This document shows, one piece after another, positions 34,691-47,500 of a DNA stretch of 64,000 nt. The translations under genes and the position numbers were made by a program. This DNA is from Hydractinia symbiolongicarpus. Lineage: Eukaryota > Cnidaria > Hydrozoa > Anthoathecata > Hydractiniidae. The notes beneath the pieces are model-generated. The model was given only the letters and a program-made list of their open reading frames with translations. It was not told the DNA's origin and did no database searches. The DNA lies in contig NC_079881.1 in the NCBI RefSeq assembly GCF_029227915.1, positions 31,907,501 to 31,971,500 of the forward strand, in the 5' to 3' direction. How positions within the stretch are numbered: the stretch's first letter is position 1; each line of letters starts with the position of its first letter.

Positions 34691-35264
34691 TGAAACCGTT
34701 AGAAAGTCCATGAAATGCAGTTTTTGAAACTGTCGCTATTTCTTTAGCGCGCGATAACGCCTAGGATTGGTCCCACATTAAAAATTGACTTATTTATCTA
34801 AATTTTTAAATGAAACGCTACCACAGCGCCTATTGTAATCGCTGAGTTTCGGGAATCATATCAAATTAAGAAGAATGTTATTTCTTGGAGTCCAATTGTC
34901 TCACTTATAACATTGATAAGGTCACAGTCCAAAATCAGTTCAATTATGTGCTACAGTCAATCGTTTCACTGTTAAAGGCGATGCAACCTAGTAATATGAG
35001 AAAAATATCGTTAAATACATGTTGGTACGAATAGGTGACCCAACCGTTGTAATTCAAACGGACTGACACCGTTAGAAAATCAGTGAAATGTAGTATTTGA
35101 AATTGTGGCAATTTCTTCAGTGCGCGATAACGGCTAGGATTGGTCCCACTGTAAAAAATGACTTATTAATCTAAATTTTTAAATGAAGCGCTACCACAGC
35201 GCCCCGTGTAATCGCTGAGTTCCGGCAATTATGTCAAATTAAGAAGAATGTTATTTCTTGGAGT

Positions 35265-38249
35265 CCAATTTTTTTCATTTATCACATTTATCAGTTCACA
35301 GTCCAAAGTTAGTTCAATTAAGTCCCACAGTCAATCGTTTTACTGTTAAAAGCGATGCAACCTAGTAGTATCAGATAAATATCGCTAAATATATGTTGGT
35401 ACGAATATGTGACCCAACCGTTGAAACTCAAACGGACTGACACCGTTAGAAAATCAGTGAAATGTAGTATTTGAAACTGTCTCTATTACTTCAGCGCGCG
35501 CTAACGGCTAGGATTGGTCCCACAGTAAGAAATGACTCATTAATCTAAATTTTTAAAAGAAGCGCTACCACAACGCCTAGTGAAATCGCTGAGTTCCGGT
35601 AATCATGTCAAATTAAGAAGAATGTTATTTCTTGGAGTCCAATTTTGTTCATTTATCACATTTATCAGGTCACAGTTCAAAATTAGTTCAATTAAGTCCC
35701 ACAGTCAACCGTTTCATTGCTAAAAGCGATGCAACCTAAAAATATCAGATAAATATCGCTAAATACATGTTGGTACGAATATGTAACCCAACCGTTGAAA
35801 CTCAAACGGACTGACGCCGTTAGAAAGTCAGTGAAATGTAGTATTTCAAACTGTCTCTATTACTTCAGCGCGCGATAACGGCTACGATTGGTCCCACAGT
35901 AAAAATAACTTTTTTATCTTAATTTTTAATTGAAGCGCTACCACAGCGCCTAGTGTAATCGCTGAGTTTCGGCAGTCATATCAAATTAAGAAGAATGTTA
36001 CTTCTTTGGGTCCAATTGTCTCACTTTCACATTTTTAAGGTCACAGTCCATAATCAGTTCAATTAAGTCCCACAGTCAATCGTTTCATTGTTAAAAGCGA
36101 AGCAACTTAGTAATATCAGACAAGTTTTGCTAAATAGATGTTGGTACAAATATGTGACCTAACCGTTATAATTCAAACGGACTGACACCGTTAGAAAGTC
36201 CATGAAATGCAGTTTTTGAAACTGTCGCTATTTCTTTAGCGCGCGATAACGCCTAGGATTGGTCCCACATTAAAAATTGACTTATTTATCTAAATTTTTA
36301 AATGAAACGCTACCACAGCGCCTATTGTAATCGCTAAGTTTCGGGAATCATGTCAAATTAAGAAGAATGTTATTTCTTGGAGTCCAATTGTCTCACTTAT
36401 AACATTGATAAGGTCACAGTCCAAAATCAGTTCAATTATGTGCCACAGTCAATCGTTTCACTGTTAAAGGCGATGCAACCTAGTAATATTAGAAAAATAT
36501 CGTTAAATATATGTTGGTACGAATATGTGACCCAACCGTTGAAACTCAAACGGACTGACACCGTTAAAAAGTCAGTGAAATGTGGTATTTGAAACTGTCT
36601 CTATTACTTCAGCGCGCCCTAACGGCTAGGATTGGTCCCACAGTAAGAAATGACTCATTAATCTAAATTTTTAAAAGAAGCGCTACCACAGCGCCTAGTG
36701 AAATCGCTGAGTTCCGGCAATCATGTCAAATTAAGAAGAATGTTATTTCTTGGAGTCCAATTTTTTTCATTTATCACATTTATCAGTTCACAGTCCAAAG
36801 TTAGTTCAATTAAGTCCCACAGTCAATCGTTTTACTGTTAAAAGCGATGCAACCTAGTAGTATCAGATAAATATCGCTAAATATATGTTGGTACGAATAT
36901 GTGACCCAACCGTTGAAACTCAAACGGACTGACACCGTTAGAAAATCAGTGAAATGTAGTATTTGAAACTGTCTCTATTACTTCAGCGCGCGCTAACGGC
37001 TAGGATTGGTCCCACAGTAAGAAATGACTCATTAATCTAAATTTTTAAAAGAAGCGCTACCACAACGCCTAGTGAAATCGCTGAGTTCCGGTAATCATGT
37101 CAAATTAAGAAGAATGTTATTTCTTGGAGTCCAATTTTGTTCATTTATCACATTTATCAGGTCACAGTTCAAAATTAGTTCAATTAAGTCCCACAGTCAA
37201 CCGTTTCATTGCTAAAAGCGATGCAACCTAAAAATATCAGATAAATATCGCTAAATACATGTTGGTACGAATATGTAACCCAACCGTTGAAACTCAAACG
37301 GACTGACGCCGTTAGAAAGTCAGTGAAATGTAGTATTTCAAACTGTCTCTATTACTTCAGCGCGCGATAACGGCTACGATTGGTCCCACAGTAAAAATAA
37401 CTTTTTTATCTTAATTTTTAATTGAAGCGCTACCACAGCGCCTAGTGTAATCGCTGAGTTTCGGCAGTCATATCAAATTAAGAAGAATGTTACTTCTTTG
37501 GGTCCAATTGTCTCACTTTCACATTTTTAAGGTCACAGTCCATAATCAGTTCAATTAAGTCCCACAGTCAATCGTTTCATTGTTAAAAGCGAAGCAACTT
37601 AGTAATATCAGACAAGTTTTGCTAAATAGATGTTGGTACAAATATGTGACCTAACCGTTATAATTCAAACGGACTGACACCGTTAGAAAGTCCATGAAAT
37701 GCAGTTTTTGAAACTGTCGCTATTTCTTTAGCGCGCGATAACGCCTAGGATTGGTCCCACATTAAAAATTGACTTATTTATCTAAATTTTTAAATGAAAC
37801 GCTACCACAGCGCCTATTGTAATCGCTAAGTTTCGGGAATCATGTCAAATTAAGAAGAATGTTATTTCTTGGAGTCCAATTGTCTCACTTATAACATTGA
37901 TAAGGTCACAGTCCAAAATCAGTTCAATTATGTGCCACAGTCAATCGTTTCACTGTTAAAGGCGATGCAACCTAGTAATATTAGAAAAATATCGTTAAAT
38001 ATATGTTGGTACGAATATGTGACCCAACCGTTGAAACTCAAACGGACTGACACCGTTAAAAAGTCAGTGAAATGTGGTATTTGAAACTGTCTCTATTACT
38101 TCAGCGCGCCCTAACGGCTAGGATTGGTCCCACAGTAAGAAATGACTCATTAATCTAAATTTTTAAAAGAAGCGCTACCACAGCGCCTAGTGAAATCGCT
38201 GAGTTCCGGCAATCATGTCAAATTAAGAAGAATGTTATTTCTTGGAGTC
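35265..38249 (+). repeat. Four-monomer tandem duplication (2 x 1492 bp)
   Basis: 35265-36756 is repeated at 36757-38249. Both copies carry GTTTTACTGTTAAAAGCG, CACAACGCCTAGTG, GGCTACGATTGG, GGTACAAATATGTG, AATATTAGAAAAATATCG and CAGCGCGCCCTAACGG. The joint is in the CAATTTTTTTC segment: the first copy runs straight into the second there, while the second ends in CAATTTTGTTC. Confidence 0.88.
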
Positions 38250-41200
38250 CAATTTTGTTCATTTATCACATTTATCAGGTCACAGTTCAAAATTAGTTCA
38301 GTTAAGTCCCACAGTCAACCGTTTCACTGCTAAAAGCGATGAAACCTAAAAATATCAGATAAATATCGCTAAATACATGTTGGTACGAATATGTAACCCA
38401 ACCGTTGAAACTCAAACGGACTGACGCCGTTAGAAAGTCAGTGAAATGTAGTATTTCAAACTGTCTCTATTACTTCAGCGCGCGATAACGGCTAGGATTG
38501 GTCCCACAGTAAAAATAACTTTTTTATCTTAATTTTTAATTGAAACGCTACCACAGCGCCTAGTGTAATCGCTGAGTTTCGGCAGTCATATCAAATTAAG
38601 AAGAATGTTACTTCTTTGAGTCCAATTGTCTCACTTTCACATTTTTAAGGTCACAGTCCATAATCAGTTCAATTAAGTCCCACAGTCAATCGTTTCATTG
38701 TTAAAAGCGAAGCAACTTAGTAATATCAGACAAGTTTTGCTAAATAGATGTTGGTACGAATATGTGACCTAACCGTTATAACTCAAACGGACTGACACCG
38801 TTAGAAAGTCAATGAAATGCAGTTTTTGAAACTGTCGCTATTTCTTTAGCGCGCGATAACGCCTAGGATTGGTCCCACATTAAAAATTGACTTATTTATC
38901 TAAATTTTTAAATGAAACGCTACCACAGCGCCTATTGTAATCGCTGAGTTTCGGGAATCATGTCAAATTAAGAAGAATGTTATTTCTTGGAGTCCAATTG
39001 TCTCACTTATAACATTGATAAGGTCACAGTCCAAAATCAGTTCAATTATGTGCCACAGTCAATCGTTTCACTGTTAAAGGCGATGCAACCTAGTAATATG
39101 AGAAAAATATCGTTAAATACATGTTGGTACGAATAGGTGACCCAACCGTTGTAACTCAAACGGACTGACACCGTTAGAAAGTCAATGAAATGTAGTTTTT
39201 GAAACTGTCGCTGTTTCTTCAGCGCGCGATAACGGCTAGGATTGGTCCCACAGTAAACATTGACTTATTTATCTAAATTTTTAAATGAAGCGCTACCACA
39301 GCGCCCAGTGTAATCGCTGAGTTTCGGCAATCATGTCAAATTAAGAAGAATGTTATTTCTTGGTGTCCAATTGTCTCACTTATAACATTTATAAGGTCAC
39401 AGTCCAAAATCAGTTCAATTATGTGCCACAGTCAATCGTTTCACTGTTAAAAGCGATGCAACCTAGTAATATGAGATAAATATCGTTAAATACATGTTGG
39501 TACGAATAGGTGACCCAACCGTTGTAATTCAAACGGACTGACACCGTTAGAAAATCAGTGAAATGTAGTATTTGAAATTGTGGCAATTTCTTCAGTGCGC
39601 GATAACGGCTAGGATTGGTCCCACAGTAAAAAATGACTTATTAATCTAAATTTTTATATGAAGCGCTACCACAGCGCCCAGTGTAATCGCTGACTTCCGG
39701 CAATTATGTCAAATTAAGAAGAATGTTATTTCTTGGAGTCCAATTTTTTTCATTTATCACATTTATCAGGTCACAGTTCAAAATTAGTTCAATTAAGTCC
39801 CACAGTCAACCGTTTCATTGCTAAAAGCGATGCAACCTAAAAATATCAGATAAATATCGCTAAATACATGTTGGTACGAATATGTAACCCAACCGTTGAA
39901 ACTCAAACGGACTGACGCCGTTAGAAAGTCAGTGAAATGTAGTATTTCAAACTGTCTCTATTACTTCAGCGCGCAAACGGCTGGATTGGTCCTACAGTAA
40001 GAAATGCCTCATTAATCTAGATTTCTAAAAGAGCGCTACCACAGCGCCCAGTGTAATCGCTGTGTTCCGGCAATCATGTCAAAATAAGAAGAATGTTATT
40101 TCTTAGAGTCCAATTGTTTCATTTATCATATTTATCAGGTCGCAGTCCAAAGTTAGTTCAATTATGTCCCACAGTCATTCGTTTCACTGTTAAAAGCGAT
40201 GTAACCTAGAAATATCAGATAAATATCGCTAAATACATGTTGGTACGAATATGTGACCCAACCGTTGAAACTCAAACGGACTGACGCCGTTAGAAAGTCA
40301 GTGAAATGTAGTATTTCAAACTGTCTCTATTACTTAAGCGCGCTAACGGCTAGGATTGGTCCCACAGTAAAAGTAACTTTTTTATCTTAATTTTTAATTG
40401 AAGCGCTACCACAGCGCCTAGTATAATCGCTGAGTTCCGGCAATCATGTCAAATTAAGAAGAATGTTATTTCTTTGAGTCCAATTGTCTCACTTTCACAT
40501 TTTTAAGGTCACAGTCCATAATCAGTTCAATTAAGTCCCACAGTCAACCGTTTCACTGCTAAAAGCAATGCAACCTAAAAATATCAGATAAATATCGCTA
40601 AATACATGTTGATACGAATATGTAACCCAACCGTTGAAACTCAAACGGACTGACGCCGTTAGAAAGTCAGTGAAATGCAGTTTTTGAAACTGTCGCTGTT
40701 TGTTCAGCGCGCGATAACGGCTAGGATTGGTCCCACAGTAAAAATAACTTTTTTATCTTAATTTTTAATTGAAGCGCTACCACAGCGCCTAGTGTAATCG
40801 CCGAGTTTCGGCAGTCATATCAAATTAAGAAAAATGTTACTTCTTTGAGTCCAATTGTCTCACTTTCACATTTTTAAGGTCACAGTCCATAATCAGTTCA
40901 ATTAAGTCCCACAGTCAATCGTTTCATTGTTAAAAGCGAAGCAACTTAGTAATATCAGACAAGTTTTGCTAAATAGATGTTGGTACGAATATGTGACCTA
41001 ACCGTTATAACTCAAACGGACTGACACCGTTAGAAAGTCCATGAAATGCAGTTTTTGAAACTGTCGCTATTTCTTTAGTGCGCGATAACGCCTAGGATTG
41101 GTCCCACATTAAAAATTGACTTATTTATCTAAATTTTTAAATGAAACGCTACCACAGCGCCTATTGTAATCGCTGAGTTTCGGGAATCATGTCAAATTAA

Positions 41201-43242
41201 GAAGAATGTTATTTCTTGGAGTCCAATTGTCTCACTTATAACATTGATAAGGTCACAGTCCAAAATCAGTTCAATTATGTGCCACAGTCAATCGTTTCAC
41301 TGTTAAAGGCGATGCAACCTAGTAATATGAGAAAAATATCGTTAAATACATGTTGGTACGAATAGGTGACCCAACCGTTGTAACTCAAACGGACTGACAC
41401 CGTTAGAAAGTCAATGAAATGTAGTTTTTGAAACTGTGGCTGTTTCTTCAGCGCGCGATAACGGCTAGGATTGGTCCCACAGTAAACATTGACTCATTTA
41501 TCTAAATTTTTAAATGAAGCGCTACCACAGCGCCCAGTGTAATCGCTGAGTTCCAGCAATTATGTCAAATTAAGAAGAATGTTATTTCTTGGAGTCCAAT
41601 TTTTTTCATTTATCACATTTATCAGTTCACAGTCCAAAGTTAGTTCAATTAAGTCCCACAGTCAATCGTTTCACTGTTAAAAGCGATGCAACCTAGTAGT
41701 ATCAGATAAATATCGCTAAATACATGTTGGTACGAATATGTGACCCAACTGTTGAAACTCAAACGGACTGACACCGTTAGAAAGTCAGTGAAATGTGGTA
41801 TTTGAAACTGTCTCTATTACTTCAGCGCGCGCTAACGGCTGGATTGGTCCCACAGTAAGAAATGACTCATTAATCTAAATTTCTAAAAGAGCGCCACCAC
41901 AGCGCCCAGTGTAATCGCTGAGTTCCGGCAATCATGTCAAATTAAGAAGAATTTTATTTCTTGGAGTCCAATTGTCTCATTTATCATATTTATCAGGTCG
42001 CAGTCCAAAGTTAGTTCAATTAAGTCCTACAGTCAATCGTTTCATTGTTAAAAGCGATGCAACCTAGCAATATCAGAAAAATATCGCTAAATACATGTTG
42101 GTACGAATATGTGACCCAACCGTTGAAACTCAAACGGACTGACACCGTTAGAAAAGCAGTGAAATGTAGTATTTGAAACTGTCTCTATTACTTCAGCGCG
42201 CGCTAACGGCTAGGATTGGTCCCACAGTAAGAAATGACTCATTAATCTAAATTTTTAAAAGAAGCGCTACCACAACGCCTAGTGAAATCGCTGAGTTCCG
42301 GTAATCATGTCAAATTAAGAAGAATGTTATTTCTTGGAGTCCAATTTTGTTCATTTATCACATTTATCAGGTCACAGTTCAAAATTAGTTCAATTAAGTC
42401 CCACAGTCAACCGTTTCATTGCTAAAAGCGATGCAACCTAAAAATATCAGATAAATATCGCTAAATACATGTTGGTACGAATATGTAACCCAACCGTTGA
42501 AACTCAAACGGACTGACGCCGTTAGAAAGTCAGTGAAATGTAGTATTTCAAACTGTCTCTATTACTTCAGCGCGCGATAACGGCTACGATTGGTCCCACA
42601 GTAAAAATAACTTTTTTATCTTAATTTTTAATTGAAGCGCTACCACAGCGCCTAGTGTAATCGCTGAGTTTCGGCAGTCATATCAAATTAAGAAGAATGT
42701 TACTTCTTTGGGTCCAATTGTCTCACTTTCACATTTTTAAGGTCACAGTCCATAATCAGTTCAATTAAGTCCCACAGTCAATCGTTTCATTGTTAAAAGC
42801 GAAGCAACTTAGTAATATCAGACAAGTTTTGCTAAATAGATGTTGGTACAAATATGTGACCTAACCGTTATAATTCAAACGGACTGACACCGTTAGAAAG
42901 TCCATGAAATGCAGTTTTTGAAACTGTCGCTATTTCTTTAGCGCGCGATAACGCCTAGGATTGGTCCCACATTAAAAATTGACTTATTTATCTAAATTTT
43001 TAAATGAAACGCTACCACAGCGCCTATTGTAATCGCTAAGTTTCGGGAATCATGTCAAATTAAGAAGAATGTTATTTCTTGGAGTCCAATTGTCTCACTT
43101 ATAACATTGATAAGGCACAGTCCAAAATCAGTTCAATTATGTGCCACAGTCAATCGTTTCACTGTTAAAGGCGATGCAACCTAGTAATATTAGAAAAATA
43201 TCGTTAAATATATGTTGGTACGAATATGTGACCCAACCGTTG
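36757..43242 (+). repeat. Higher-order repeat block A, copy 1 (offset to copy 2 is 7819 bp, 21 monomers)
   Basis: About 6.5 kb that recurs at 44576-51061 at an offset of 7819 bp. Diagnostic shared variants in order are GCGCAAACGGCTGG (39971), AGATTTCTAAAAGAGCG, ATTATGTCCCACAGTCATTCG, GTAAAAGTAAC, CATGTTGATACG, CTGTTTGTTCAGCG, CCTAGCAATATC, GAAAAGCAGTG, and a one-base loss making ATAAGGCACAG at about 43115. Copies differ by isolated bases, for example CCTACAG against CCCACAG near 39990. Confidence 0.88.
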
Positions 43243-44575
43243 AAACTCAAACGGACTGACACCGTTAAAAAGTCAGTGAAATGTGGTATTTGAAACTGTC
43301 TCTATTACTTCAGCGCGCCCTACCGGCTAGGATTGGTCCCACAGTAAGAAATGACTCATTAATCTAAATTTTTAAAAGAAGCGCTACCACAGCGCCTAGT
43401 GAAATCGCTGAGTTCCGGCAATCATGTCAAATTAAGAAGAATGTTATTTCTTGGAGTCCAATTTTGTTCATTTATCACATTTATCAGGTCACAGTTCAAA
43501 ATTAGTTCAGTTAAGTCCCACAGTCAACCGTTTCACTGCTAAAAGCGATGAAACCTAAAAATATCAGATAAATATCGCTAAATACATGTTGGTACGAATA
43601 TGTAACCCAACCGTTGAAACTCAAACGGACTGACGCCGTTAGAAAGTCAGTGAAATGTAGTATTTCAAACTGTCTCTATTACTTCAGCGCGCGATAACGG
43701 CTAGGATTGGTCCCACAGTAAAAATAACTTTTTTATCTTAATTTTTAATTGAAACGCTACCACAGCGCCTAGTGTAATCGCTGAGTTTCGGCAGTCATAT
43801 CAAATTAAGAAGAATGTTACTTCTTTGAGTCCAATTGTCTCACTTTCACATTTTTAAGGTCACAGTCCATAATTAGTTCAATTAAGTCCCACAGTCAATC
43901 GTTTCATTGTTAAAAGCGAAGCAACTTAGTAATATCAGACAAGTTTTGCTAAATAGATGTTGGTACGAATATGTGACCTAACCGTTATAACTCAAACGGA
44001 CTGACACCGTTAGAAAGTCAATGAAATGCAGTTTTTGAAACTGTCGCTATTTCTTTAGCGCGCGATAACGCCTAGGATTGGTCCCACATTAAAAATTGAC
44101 TTATTTATCTAAATTTTTAAATGAAACGCTACCACAGCGCCTATTGTAATCGCTGAGTTTCGGGAATCATATCAAATTAAGAAGAATGTTATTTCTTGGA
44201 GTCCAATTGTCTCACTTATAACATTGATAAGGTCACAGTCCAAAATCAGTTCAATTATGTGCTACAGTCAATCGTTTCACTGTTAAAGGCGATGCAACCT
44301 AGTAATATGAGAAAAATATCGTTAAATACATGTTGGTACGAATAGGTGACCCAACCGTTGTAATTCAAACGGACTGACACCGTTAGAAAATCAGTGAAAT
44401 GTAGTATTTGAAATTGTGGCAATTTCTTCAGTGCGCGATAACGGCTAGGATTGGTCCCACTGTAAAAAATGACTTATTAATCTAAATTTTTAAATGAAGC
44501 GCTACCACAGCGCCCCGTGTAATCGCTGAGTTCCGGCAATTATGTCAAATTAAGAAGAATGTTATTTCTTGGAGT
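43243..44575 (+). repeat. Inter-block satellite segment
   Basis: About 3.6 monomers between the two 21-monomer-spaced blocks. The first part (about 43243-44160) matches about 38033-38950 at an offset of 5210 bp (14 monomers), including the marker GCGATGAAACC. The end (about 43960-44575) matches 34650-35265, including CCCACTGTAAAAAATG and GCGCCCCGTG. It is a patchwork of array sequence seen elsewhere, with no unique DNA. Confidence 0.8.
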
Positions 44576-47500
44576 CCAATTTTTTTCATTTATCACATTT
44601 ATCAGTTCACAGTCCAAAGTTAGTTCAATTAAGTCCCACAGTCAATCGTTTTACTGTTAAAAGCGATGCAACCTAGTAGTATCAGATAAATATCGCTAAA
44701 TATATGTTGGTACGAATATGTGACCCAACCGTTGAAACTCAAACGGACTGACACCGTTAGAAAATCAGTGAAATGTAGTATTTGAAACTGTCTCTATTAC
44801 TTCAGCGCGCGCTAACGGCTAGGATTGGTCCCACAGTAAGAAATGACTCATTAATCTAAATTTTTAAAAGAAGCGCTACCACAACGCCTAGTGAAATCGC
44901 TGAGTTCCGGTAATCATGTCAAATTAAGAAGAATGTTATTTCTTGGAGTCCAATTTTGTTCATTTATCACATTTATCAGGTCACAGTTCAAAATTAGTTC
45001 AATTAAGTCCCACAGTCAACCGTTTCATTGCTAAAAGCGATGCAACCTAAAAATATCAGATAAATATCGCTAAATACATGTTGGTACGAATATGTAACCC
45101 AACCGTTGAAACTCAAACGGACTGACGCCGTTAGAAAGTCAGTGAAATGTAGTATTTCAAACTGTCTCTATTACTTCAGCGCGCGATAACGGCTACGATT
45201 GGTCCCACAGTAAAAATAACTTTTTTATCTTAATTTTTAATTGAAGCGCTACCACAGCGCCTAGTGTAATCGCTGAGTTTCGGCAGTCATATCAAATTAA
45301 GAAGAATGTTACTTCTTTGGGTCCAATTGTCTCACTTTCACATTTTTAAGGTCACAGTCCATAATCAGTTCAATTAAGTCCCACAGTCAATCGTTTCATT
45401 GTTAAAAGCGAAGCAACTTAGTAATATCAGACAAGTTTTGCTAAATAGATGTTGGTACAAATATGTGACCTAACCGTTATAATTCAAACGGACTGACACC
45501 GTTAGAAAGTCCATGAAATGCAGTTTTTGAAACTGTCGCTATTTCTTTAGCGCGCGATAACGCCTAGGATTGGTCCCACATTAAAAATTGACTTATTTAT
45601 CTAAATTTTTAAATGAAACGCTACCACAGCGCCTATTGTAATCGCTAAGTTTCGGGAATCATGTCAAATTAAGAAGAATGTTATTTCTTGGAGTCCAATT
45701 GTCTCACTTATAACATTGATAAGGTCACAGTCCAAAATCAGTTCAATTATGTGCCACAGTCAATCGTTTCACTGTTAAAGGCGATGCAACCTAGTAATAT
45801 TAGAAAAATATCGTTAAATATATGTTGGTACGAATATGTGACCCAACCGTTGAAACTCAAACGGACTGACACCGTTAAAAAGTCAGTGAAATGTGGTATT
45901 TGAAACTGTCTCTATTACTTCAGCGCGCCCTAACGGCTAGGATTGGTCCCACAGTAAGAAATGACTCATTAATCTAAATTTTTAAAAGAAGCGCTACCAC
46001 AGCGCCTAGTGAAATCGCTGAGTTCCGGCAATCATGTCAAATTAAGAAGAATGTTATTTCTTGGAGTCCAATTTTGTTCATTTATCACATTTATCAGGTC
46101 ACAGTTCAAAATTAGTTCAGTTAAGTCCCACAGTCAACCGTTTCACTGCTAAAAGCGATGAAACCTAAAAATATCAGATAAATATCGCTAAATACATGTT
46201 GGTACGAATATGTAACCCAACCGTTGAAACTCAAACGGACTGACGCCGTTAGAAAGTCAGTGAAATGTAGTATTTCAAACTGTCTCTATTACTTCAGCGC
46301 GCGATAACGGCTAGGATTGGTCCCACAGTAAAAATAACTTTTTTATCTTAATTTTTAATTGAAACGCTACCACAGCGCCTAGTGTAATCGCTGAGTTTCG
46401 GCAGTCATATCAAATTAAGAAGAATGTTACTTCTTTGAGTCCAATTGTCTCACTTTCACATTTTTAAGGTCACAGTCCATAATCAGTTCAATTAAGTCCC
46501 ACAGTCAATCGTTTCATTGTTAAAAGCGAAGCAACTTAGTAATATCAGACAAGTTTTGCTAAATAGATGTTGGTACGAATATGTGACCTAACCGTTATAA
46601 CTCAAACGGACTGACACCGTTAGAAAGTCAATGAAATGCAGTTTTTGAAACTGTCGCTATTTCTTTAGCGCGCGATAACGCCTAGGATTGGTCCCACATT
46701 AAAAATTGACTTATTTATCTAAATTTTTAAATGAAACGCTACCACAGCGCCTATTGTAATCGCTGAGTTTCGGGAATCATGTCAAATTAAGAAGAATGTT
46801 ATTTCTTGGAGTCCAATTGTCTCACTTATAACATTGATAAGGTCACAGTCCAAAATCAGTTCAATTATGTGCCACAGTCAATCGTTTCACTGTTAAAGGC
46901 GATGCAACCTAGTAATATGAGAAAAATATCGTTAAATACATGTTGGTACGAATAGGTGACCCAACCGTTGTAACTCAAACGGACTGACACCGTTAGAAAG
47001 TCAATGAAATGTAGTTTTTGAAACTGTCGCTGTTTCTTCAGCGCGCGATAACGGCTAGGATTGGTCCCACAGTAAACATTGACTTATTTATCTAAATTTT
47101 TAAATGAAGCGCTACCACAGCGCCCAGTGTAATCGCTGAGTTTCGGCAATCATGTCAAATTAAGAAGAATGTTATTTCTTGGTGTCCAATTGTCTCACTT
47201 ATAACATTTATAAGGTCACAGTCCAAAATCAGTTCAATTATGTGCCACAGTCAATCGTTTCACTGTTAAAAGCGATGCAACCTAGTAATATGAGATAAAT
47301 ATCGTTAAATACATGTTGGTACGAATAGGTGACCCAACCGTTGTAATTCAAACGGACTGACACCGTTAGAAAATCAGTGAAATGTAGTATTTGAAATTGT
47401 GGCAATTTCTTCAGTGCGCGATAACGGCTAGGATTGGTCCCACAGTAAAAAATGACTTATTAATCTAAATTTTTATATGAAGCGCTACCACAGCGCCCAG

